DNA of 8,346 bases, taken from NCBI GenBank assembly GCA_016282815.1, contig JAEELU010000138.1, forward strand, positions 1-8,346, given 5' to 3'. The position numbers and the translations under genes were made by a program. The notes under the pieces are model-generated. The model had not been told where the DNA came from. It worked only from the letters and a program-made list of their open reading frames with translations, and did not search any database. This document shows, piece after piece, positions 1 through 5,270 of this stretch. The DNA is from Acholeplasmatales bacterium (GTDB taxonomy: Bacteria; Bacillota_I; Bacilli_A; Acholeplasmatales; Anaeroplasmataceae). Positions within the stretch are counted from its first letter, which is position 1. The number at the start of each line of letters is the position of its first letter.

Positions 1-8
1 AAAAAATG

Positions 9-17
9 TGGTATAAT
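9..17 (+). promoter_or_regulatory. Extended -10 promoter of the HD-GYP gene
   Basis: TG at 9-10, one base, then a perfect TATAAT at 12-17 form an extended -10 element. The -35 box would lie upstream of the window. The predicted transcription start is about position 24. That rules out the ATG at 16, which lies inside the -10 box, and makes the ATG at 25 implausible. A GTG start at 49 fits. Confidence 0.75.
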
Positions 18-38
18 GTATAAAATGTGTGCTGGGTT

Positions 39-44
39 GGTGAT
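39..44 (+). promoter_or_regulatory. Shine-Dalgarno that selects the GTG start at 49
   Basis: GGTGAT at 39-44 matches the 3' part of the AGGAGGTGAT consensus. It places the core about 8 nt before the GTG at 49. The protein then begins with a positively charged n-region and a hydrophobic core, as a signal peptide should. Confidence 0.6.
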
Positions 45-48
45 TAGT

Positions 49-3021
49 GTGAAAAAGGCATTTAAATTTTTAGCAATAGTTTCAACTTTTATATTTTTCT
101 TTGCGCTGTCACTGAACGCTAATTCTGCATCATATATGTCAGATAAAACAGAGGTTCCAATTAACCTTGAGGTATCAGGTGCAGAGGGATTATGTCAAAC
201 AGATGATGGCTATGTGTGGATTGGCCAATTCTCAGGATTAACTAGATACGATTCAAGAGAATTTGTTACATATAAGATATTTGAGGAAAATGGAGTATCA
301 CATGATATTATTAATGTAAAATCTTTAGCAACAAAGGATAATGTACTTTATATTCAAACCGCTACAGATATCTTCGTATATAAGGATAACACATTCCATT
401 ATGTTAATTATGGATTTGAACATATTAATAATATAGATCTATATAAGGAAAAGGATTTATTATTTGTTTCAACGACTAAAGGACTTGTAGTATATGATAC
501 AAAAAAAGATAGTATTCGTAATGACAATATTGCGAAGGATGAAAATGTCGCTGACTGTGCTATAGATGTTAGAAGAAATACCTATTATTACCAAACTGAT
601 GATGGTATTCATAATGAGGCTGGTGAGGTTATATATCCAACTCCAGCTACAACATCAATTCTAGATTTATGTGCATATAAGGATATCCTATTAATCGGAC
701 AAAAGGATGGACGTATTATTCAATATAATATGGAAACTAAAACTATCCTTGAGCAACAATATAATATTGGAAATCAAATAAATAAAATATTATATTCAGA
801 TAAGGATAATGCTATATTTGTCGGTTGTGAGAAGAATGGTATTTGTTGCATAAATGAGGCTTTAGGCACATATACATATGCTAGTAATCTAGAAAACAAT
901 TCTCAAATTGTTGATTTAATGATAGATTATGAGGGCAACCTATGGGTATCATCTCATAATATTAGTGCATCAGGTGTATCTATTATCACTAAGAATGCCT
1001 TAACTAATTTACTATATGATGATCCTATATGGCAGGAGCTTAGCCATGATAATAATGATAGAAATGTATATGCTGTTGAAAGAATAAATGATATATTATA
1101 TATTTGTTCAGTTTCTGGATTATATCTATATGATGTTAATCAAAAGAAGATAATAGATAATAGTCATATCGTCACTATTGTTAATAATTATGTAGCTGAG
1201 CATGAAATAAAAATATTTGATTATCGAGATATAGAAAAGTTTAATAATAAAATCTATATTGCTGTATATAATGTTGGTTTATTAGAATACGATACTACAA
1301 ATAATAATATAGTATTATATGATTCTACATATATAAGTAATCATACACCCGGCGGACTTGATGATTCTGTTAAATCATTAGTTGGTTCAGTTAGATCATT
1401 AAGAGCCTTTGATAATTATTTAGCTGTTGGATATGTTAGAGGAATAATGAAATTTGATGGAGAAAATTTCTTAATTTATAAAACACCATCAAATGTTCTA
1501 TATATTAATAAATCAAATGATGGCAAGCTTATATTTGATATGTCATCAGGATTATTTACTATAAATGATGATTTCACAGAAACTACTGAAATCCCAACTA
1601 GAAAGGATGTAAGTGGTAATAGATTAAAATTCCTAGTTGATGGTGATTATATTTACTATACATTAAATAGTAGATTATTTAGATTAGATACTAAGACTAA
1701 TGAATCAAAGGAAGTTATTATTCCTTATGTAAAGGGATCATTAGTAGAGCTAGCTAAGATATTAGTAACTGATATTGCTGGTGTTAAAAAATATAAATAT
1801 GTAGTTGCCAGTCAAACTCAAATATACATCACTGACTCGTTATTAGAAGATCAAATAACAAATTACGAATTCTACGATGGAACTAATGGACTAGAGCCTA
1901 TCATCGCTAACTCATCAGGCTATTATGATGAGACAGAACAAAAGTATTTCTTCCAAACAACTAATGGTATATTTGTATATGATTTTAATAAATCAACAAG
2001 TGATACTATTCCTGTAAAGATTTCAATACAAAATGTTGAGCTTGATGGTGTAAAATCATATGGAAACAATATTCAGGTTGATAAGGATGTATACCGTGTT
2101 GCCTTCAACTTATCTATTTTAGGATTTAAGCCTAATAAGGGATATAGTGTATATTATAAGCTTGACGGTGTTGACAATGATTATGTTCAAATTGATGATT
2201 CTACATTAACAATTAACTTTACTAACCTAGGTGGAGGTAAATATACATTCCATGCCTATTCAGTAGATGAATATGGAAATAGAAGTAATGAGGTTAGTGT
2301 ATCCTTTGAAAAGGAAAAGCAGGTTTATGAAACTGTATGGTTCTGGGTATTAATTAGTATGGTTACACTAGTTATAATCCTAGCTGCTAACTTCGCATTA
2401 ATCGTTAATAGAGACGATAAGGCGAAGAAAAGAGAAAATGAGCTTAAGGGAATTACTATTGAATCAATAGAGGCTATTGCCCGTACAATCGATGCTAAGG
2501 ACACATATACTAATGGTCACTCAATAAGAGTAGGACATTATTCAAGAATAATCGCAAAGGAATTAGGTATGGAGGGCGATGAGCTTGAAAACCTATATTA
2601 TACTGCCTTACTTCATGATATCGGTAAAATAGGTATTCCAGATGCCATATTAAATAAGCCAGGAAGATTAACCGATGAGGAATTTGCTATAATGAAGAGC
2701 CACACAACGAAGGGTGCTAAGATTCTTAAGGATATTTCTACAATCCCTAATATTGTTGAGGGTGCTAAATATCACCATGAGAAATATGGTGGAGGCGGAT
2801 ACCCTGAGGGCTTAAAGGGTGAGGAAATACCTTATGTAGCAAGAATAATCTGCTGTGCCGACTGCTTCGATGCTATGGCAACAAGAAGAGTATATAAGGA
2901 TCCATATCCAAAGGAGAAAATTATATCTGAATTTGAGCGTTGTAAGGAAACTCAATTTGATCCACAAATGGCTGATGTAGTAATTAGATTAATAGAAGAA
3001 GGAAAGCTAAAGGCAGAATAA
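49..3021 (+). CDS. Beta-propeller sensor with HD-GYP c-di-GMP phosphodiesterase domain
   Basis: Predicted membrane phosphodiesterase of 990 aa that hydrolyses the second messenger c-di-GMP. Residues 1-27 form a signal peptide (KK, hydrophobic core, cleavage near ANSA). Residues about 40-650 are rich in Reg_prop-like strands (GYVWIG, GNLWVSS) and long enough for about 14 propeller blades outside the membrane. Residues about 658-755 resemble a Y_Y_Y domain, and 764-788 form a membrane helix. The HD-GYP domain follows, with H824, H856-D857, K860, H885, H909-H910, G917-Y918-P919 and D938. These are the expected metal and catalytic positions, so it is probably active. Four residues before H824 stands Tyr where trimetal enzymes carry Glu, so a two-metal site is more likely (inference). 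The usual Asp before GxGYP is Gly914. No receiver or GGDEF domain is present. The ligand is unknown. The GTG start rests on the promoter, SD and signal peptide. Confidence 0.88.
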   Translation: MKKAFKFLAIVSTFIFFFALSLNANSASYMSDKTEVPINLEVSGAEGLCQTDDGYVWIGQFSGLTRYDSREFVTYKIFEENGVSHDIINVKSLATKDNVLYIQTATDIFVYKDNTFHYVNYGFEHINNIDLYKEKDLLFVSTTKGLVVYDTKKDSIRNDNIAKDENVADCAIDVRRNTYYYQTDDGIHNEAGEVIYPTPATTSILDLCAYKDILLIGQKDGRIIQYNMETKTILEQQYNIGNQINKILYSDKDNAIFVGCEKNGICCINEALGTYTYASNLENNSQIVDLMIDYEGNLWVSSHNISASGVSIITKNALTNLLYDDPIWQELSHDNNDRNVYAVERINDILYICSVSGLYLYDVNQKKIIDNSHIVTIVNNYVAEHEIKIFDYRDIEKFNNKIYIAVYNVGLLEYDTTNNNIVLYDSTYISNHTPGGLDDSVKSLVGSVRSLRAFDNYLAVGYVRGIMKFDGENFLIYKTPSNVLYINKSNDGKLIFDMSSGLFTINDDFTETTEIPTRKDVSGNRLKFLVDGDYIYYTLNSRLFRLDTKTNESKEVIIPYVKGSLVELAKILVTDIAGVKKYKYVVASQTQIYITDSLLEDQITNYEFYDGTNGLEPIIANSSGYYDETEQKYFFQTTNGIFVYDFNKSTSDTIPVKISIQNVELDGVKSYGNNIQVDKDVYRVAFNLSILGFKPNKGYSVYYKLDGVDNDYVQIDDSTLTINFTNLGGGKYTFHAYSVDEYGNRSNEVSVSFEKEKQVYETVWFWVLISMVTLVIILAANFALIVNRDDKAKKRENELKGITIESIEAIARTIDAKDTYTNGHSIRVGHYSRIIAKELGMEGDELENLYYTALLHDIGKIGIPDAILNKPGRLTDEEFAIMKSHTTKGAKILKDISTIPNIVEGAKYHHEKYGGGGYPEGLKGEEIPYVARIICCADCFDAMATRRVYKDPYPKEKIISEFERCKETQFDPQMADVVIRLIEEGKLKAE

Positions 3022-3023
3022 TT

Positions 3024-3482
3024 ATGATTAAGGTTAATGATGATTTAATTGATTTTAGTTTATACGATGAATCTGGTAATCTAGTAAGATTAAGTGAATT
3101 AAAGAATAAATATATAATCGTTTATTTCTATTCAAAGGATAATACATCAGGCTGTACTAATCAGGCATTAGAATATAGAGATTTATATTCTGAATTCCAA
3201 AAATATGATGTTAAAATAATTGGTATATCTAAGGATACAGTAAAATCACATTGTAGCTTTAGACAAAAGCACGATATACCATTTACATTACTTGCTGATG
3301 AAGCAAAGGATGTAATTAATAAATATGATGTATTTAAAGAAAAGAACATGTATGGTAAAAAGGTTATGGGTGTTTTAAGATCATCATTTATTATTAAAGA
3401 TGGTAAATTTGTTAAGGTTAGCTATAATGTTAAGCCACTTGAGGATGCCAAGAATAATTTAGAATTTATAAAAAATAATTAG
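3024..3482 (+). CDS. bcp: Thiol peroxidase, PrxQ/BCP family
   Basis: Cytoplasmic peroxiredoxin of 152 aa, a typical length for bacterioferritin comigratory protein. The family reduces H2O2 and organic hydroperoxides, usually with thioredoxin as electron donor. The active-site segment SKDNTSGCT holds the peroxidatic Cys44 and Thr41. The family's first Pro of PxxxTxxC is Ser here. The usual resolving Cys five residues later is absent (Leu49). The only other cysteine is Cys77, in the helix after GISKDT, which is where PrxQ members with a distant resolving Cys carry it. Cys77 is therefore the candidate partner (inference). The start lies 2 nt after the stop of the HD-GYP gene, with AAAGG 10 nt upstream, so translation is probably coupled. 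The stop codon lies inside the terminator stem. Confidence 0.9.
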   Translation: MIKVNDDLIDFSLYDESGNLVRLSELKNKYIIVYFYSKDNTSGCTNQALEYRDLYSEFQKYDVKIIGISKDTVKSHCSFRQKHDIPFTLLADEAKDVINKYDVFKEKNMYGKKVMGVLRSSFIIKDGKFVKVSYNVKPLEDAKNNLEFIKNN

Positions 3483-3508
3483 GAAGCTACTTGACAGCTT
3501 CCTTTTTT
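3481..3508 (+). terminator. Rho-independent terminator after bcp
   Basis: A perfect 8-bp stem, AGGAAGCT at 3481-3488 pairing with AGCTTCCT at 3496-3503, has a 7-nt loop and six T at 3503-3508. The stem begins within the bcp stop codon. The loop carries most of the next gene's -35 box. Confidence 0.88.
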
Positions 3509-3518
3509 ATGATATAAT
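3491..3518 (+). promoter_or_regulatory. Consensus sigma-A promoter of the glutathione peroxidase gene
   Basis: A perfect TTGACA (3491-3496) and a perfect TATAAT (3513-3518) are separated by 16 bp. TG at 3510-3511 makes it an extended -10. This is the strongest promoter visible in the window. The start point would be near 3525, giving a leader of about 40 nt. The -35 lies in the loop and first stem base of the upstream terminator. No clear operator is seen. Confidence 0.85.
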
Positions 3519-3564
3519 CAATTGTGTAAAATTAAATAGTAAGCAATTAAAAGGAGGAACAATT

Positions 3565-4044
3565 ATGAGCTTTTATGATTTAAAAATGATGAATAACAAA
3601 AATGAAGAGGTAGCAATGTCTACCTATGAGGGTAAGGTAGTATTAGTTGTTAATACCGCTACAGGCTGTGGATTCACACCACAATATGAGGCACTTGAGA
3701 AGATGTATGAGGATTTTAAGGACAAAGGATTTGAAATTCTTGATTTCCCTTGTAATGGATTCTTATTCCAAGCACCAGGATCAGACGAGAAGATTGATTC
3801 TTTCTGTACACTAAAATATAACACTACATTCCCAAGATTTACTAAATCTAAGGTAAATGGTAAGGATGCTAATCCTGTATTTAAATTCTTAACTGATAAG
3901 GAAAATGGCTTTGGTGGTAAAATCAAATGGAACTTCACTAAGTTCTTAATCGATAGAACTGGTAAAATCGTTAATAGATTTGAGCCAACTGAAAAGCCAG
4001 AGTCATTCTATAAAATCGTTGAGGAACTTGTTAATAGAGCATAA
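3565..4044 (+). CDS. bsaA: Glutathione peroxidase family protein, Cys type, probably thioredoxin-dependent
   Basis: Cytoplasmic peroxidase of 159 aa, the normal length for bacterial and plant Cys-GPx. The active-site tetrad can be read as Cys35 (NTATGCGFTPQYE), Gln69 (in FQAPG), Trp122 and Asn123 (WNFTKFLI). Cys81 in the SFCTLKYNTTFP segment is where thioredoxin-dependent GPx proteins carry their resolving Cys, so thioredoxin rather than glutathione is the likely donor (inference from family). Cys63 is the conserved FPCN cysteine. The usual NQFGxQEPG reads NGFLFQAPG here, a local deviation next to the catalytic Gln. AAGGAGG sits 7 nt before the ATG. The gene has its own strong promoter and follows another thiol peroxidase, suggesting a small peroxide-defence cluster. 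BsaA is the B. subtilis homologue; glutathione-dependent activity cannot be excluded. Confidence 0.94.
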   Translation: MSFYDLKMMNNKNEEVAMSTYEGKVVLVVNTATGCGFTPQYEALEKMYEDFKDKGFEILDFPCNGFLFQAPGSDEKIDSFCTLKYNTTFPRFTKSKVNGKDANPVFKFLTDKENGFGGKIKWNFTKFLIDRTGKIVNRFEPTEKPESFYKIVEELVNRA

Positions 4045-4056
4045 TCGTGGTATCAT
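4028..4056 (+). promoter_or_regulatory. Possible promoter of the first four-helix membrane protein gene
   Basis: TTGTTA (4028-4033), a 17-bp spacer and TATCAT (4051-4056), with TG at 4048-4049, give an extended -10 of fair quality. It overlaps the end of the peroxidase gene. No terminator is seen between the two genes, so read-through is also possible. An alternative -10, GATAAT, lies at 4063-4068. Confidence 0.4.
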
Positions 4057-4074
4057 ATATTAGATAATATATGA
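4053..4074. repeat. Perfect 9-bp inverted repeat overlapping the ribosome-binding site
   Basis: TCATATATT (4053-4061) and AATATATGA (4066-4074) are exact reverse complements around a 4-nt AGAT loop. The right arm runs into the GA of the GAGGTGAT Shine-Dalgarno (4073-4080). It could be an operator or a weak RNA hairpin. It is AT-rich, so chance is a real alternative. Confidence 0.5.
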
Positions 4075-4085
4075 GGTGATTATAT

Positions 4086-4592
4086 ATGCGAGGTATGGAT
4101 AAAAGAAGAAAAGTCATGTTAATATTTGTGTGCTCTGAGCTAGTAATATCATTATTTATTATAGCTATGATATTCGTTCCAGCAGTAAGACATAAATATA
4201 CTGAGGTATCATTTTCTGGACTTGATGTCATATTTGGTGCTAAATATAAGGAATCAAATATGATGGTATTTAATTTCTCTTTTATGGTTTTATTCCCATA
4301 TCTATTAATATTCCTTTCAGAGGTACTTATAGCTTCTAAGATATTAACTGAAAAGGTAACTGTAGTTAATATTATCGTCGCAGTAATAATGCTTACCTCT
4401 GGTGTATTATTTACTTTAACAAAGAGCCTTGCAAGCTATGCTGATGATGCAAAGTATGCATTCGGTATGTTTGAAATACAAATTCAAGAAACATTCACAC
4501 TAGATTTTGGACCTATTGCAGCTGGTATAGGCTCTATAGTTTTAGCACTTGTTACATGCTGTGAAACAATTGCTATGAAGAGAATGGAATAA
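4086..4592 (+). CDS. Four-helix membrane protein of unknown function, paralogue 1
   Basis: I do not recognise the family. The 168-aa protein has a basic N-terminus (KRRK) and four hydrophobic segments near residues 10-31, 61-83, 92-112 and 141-160. Both ends are therefore predicted inside. A loop of about 30 residues between helices 1 and 2 carries SGLDVIFG, and helix 2 begins with NFSFM. The protein is a clear paralogue of the next gene product: FVC-E, the Pro at the end of helix 1, SG----FG and FSFM are shared with almost no gaps. Two cysteines (CC) lie near the end of helix 4. GAGGTGAT at 4073-4080 ends 5 nt before this ATG and its GAGG core is 9 nt away, so 4086 is preferred over the ATG at 4095. 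It lies 41 nt after the peroxidase gene; no functional link is evident. Confidence 0.85.
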   Translation: MRGMDKRRKVMLIFVCSELVISLFIIAMIFVPAVRHKYTEVSFSGLDVIFGAKYKESNMMVFNFSFMVLFPYLLIFLSEVLIASKILTEKVTVVNIIVAVIMLTSGVLFTLTKSLASYADDAKYAFGMFEIQIQETFTLDFGPIAAGIGSIVLALVTCCETIAMKRME

Positions 4593-4593
4593 G

Positions 4594-4622
4594 AAATGAA
4601 TTATTAATTTAATTCATTTTTT
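4594..4622 (+). terminator. AT-rich terminator-like hairpin after paralogue 1
   Basis: A 10-bp stem (4594-4603 pairing with 4610-4619) with a 6-nt loop ends in six T at 4617-4622. Only two of the pairs are G-C, so it is weaker than the other terminators here. Its position right after the stop codon supports the call. Confidence 0.6.
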
Positions 4623-4624
4623 AT

Positions 4625-4654
4625 TTGATTTAATATCTTAATATATTATATAAT
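4625..4654 (+). promoter_or_regulatory. Promoter of the second four-helix membrane protein gene
   Basis: TTGATT (4625-4630), an 18-bp spacer and a perfect TATAAT (4649-4654). Transcription would start near 4661. This rules out the in-frame TTG at 4654 and the ATG at 4660 as starts and points to the ATG at 4681. Confidence 0.65.
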
Positions 4655-4680
4655 TGATTATGGAAAGGACGTTTAAAAAC

Positions 4681-5175
4681 ATGAATAAAAAGACTAAAAA
4701 ATTATTATTTGTATGTTGCGAGGTTTTACTTGCATTAGCAGCATTTATAATGCTATTCTTACCTGCATTAGGCTTAAAGAATACTGATACTACATATTCA
4801 GGTATGCAAATCACATTTGGCTATAGTGCTAAGGCAGGTGCATTATCAATAAGATATTTTGAATTCTCATTTATGAATTTCTTAACTTATATCTTTGCTG
4901 TAGCTGCATTAGTATTAGCAGTATTAAAGCTATTTATAAAGGATTCTAAGCTAATCACTATATTAGTAGCTTCATTATTAGTTGCTGCAGGTATATTCTT
5001 CTTCCTAGCATTACCATTCACAATTGTTAATGACAACATTAAGACTGTTATTGGTGCTTTTGGTGGAAATGTTAAGGACGCATTCACTCTTGCAATTGGC
5101 TCAATCCTTGGTGGAGTATTCTCTATTTTAGGTGGCGTTGTTGCTTGCGTTGAATTCATAGTAGCTAAGGAATAA
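4681..5175 (+). CDS. Four-helix membrane protein of unknown function, paralogue 2
   Basis: No recognised family. The 164-aa protein has a lysine-rich N-terminus (NKKTKK) and four hydrophobic segments near residues 8-30, 62-85, 91-115 and 136-160. It aligns with paralogue 1 without gaps over about the first 45 residues at a 4-residue offset. Shared features are FVC-E at 10-14, Pro28, Ser40-Gly41, Phe46-Gly47 and FSFM at 62-65, with a similar FTL-IG-I--G stretch before helix 4. The start at 4681 has AAAGGA about 11 nt upstream, a little long, but it matches the paralogue's N-terminus and lies downstream of the predicted transcript start. A longer form from the TTG at 4654 would overlap the -10 box. 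The gene has its own promoter and terminator, so it is probably a single-gene transcript. The pair looks like an old tandem duplication. Confidence 0.87.
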   Translation: MNKKTKKLLFVCCEVLLALAAFIMLFLPALGLKNTDTTYSGMQITFGYSAKAGALSIRYFEFSFMNFLTYIFAVAALVLAVLKLFIKDSKLITILVASLLVAAGIFFFLALPFTIVNDNIKTVIGAFGGNVKDAFTLAIGSILGGVFSILGGVVACVEFIVAKE

Positions 5176-5192
5176 TTTTAACTATAAATAGG

Positions 5193-5222
5193 AACCCAGT
5201 TTTACTGGGTTTTTATTTTTTT
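5193..5222 (+). terminator. Strong Rho-independent terminator after paralogue 2
   Basis: A perfect 8-bp stem, AACCCAGT (5193-5200) pairing with ACTGGGTT (5204-5211), has a 3-nt loop. It runs into T-runs at 5210-5214 and 5216-5222. It separates the membrane-protein genes from the helicase operon. Confidence 0.92.
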
Positions 5223-5238
5223 CTATGTAATATTATTG

Positions 5239-5244
5239 TATAAT
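5239..5244 (+). promoter_or_regulatory. -10 box of the helicase operon
   Basis: A perfect TATAAT lies directly after TTG. No good -35 is seen, because the expected place falls in the terminator T-run. The predicted transcript start is near 5251, leaving a leader of about 20 nt. This excludes the in-frame TTG at 5256, which lies in the ribosome-binding site. Confidence 0.55.
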
Positions 5245-5270
5245 ATTAAAGATGATTGGAGGTGCTTATT

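Noticed and set aside
16..48. Longer N-terminus of the HD-GYP protein starting at the ATG at 16
   Set aside because: The ATG lies within the TATAAT -10 box, before any plausible transcript start. Using GTG at 49 gives a clean signal peptide.
3509..3564. PerR- or Fur-like operator in front of the glutathione peroxidase gene
   Set aside because: The stretch around TATAATCAATTGTGT matches a PerR box in only one half. The other half has too many mismatches to support a call.
3624..3938. 104-aa open frame on the - strand inside the glutathione peroxidase gene
   Set aside because: It lies fully within a confidently identified gene, has no ribosome-binding site of note and shows no recognisable protein pattern.
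4887..5159. 90-aa open frame on the - strand inside paralogue 2
   Set aside because: The overlapping + strand gene is supported by a promoter, a start, a paralogue and a terminator. The - frame has none of these.
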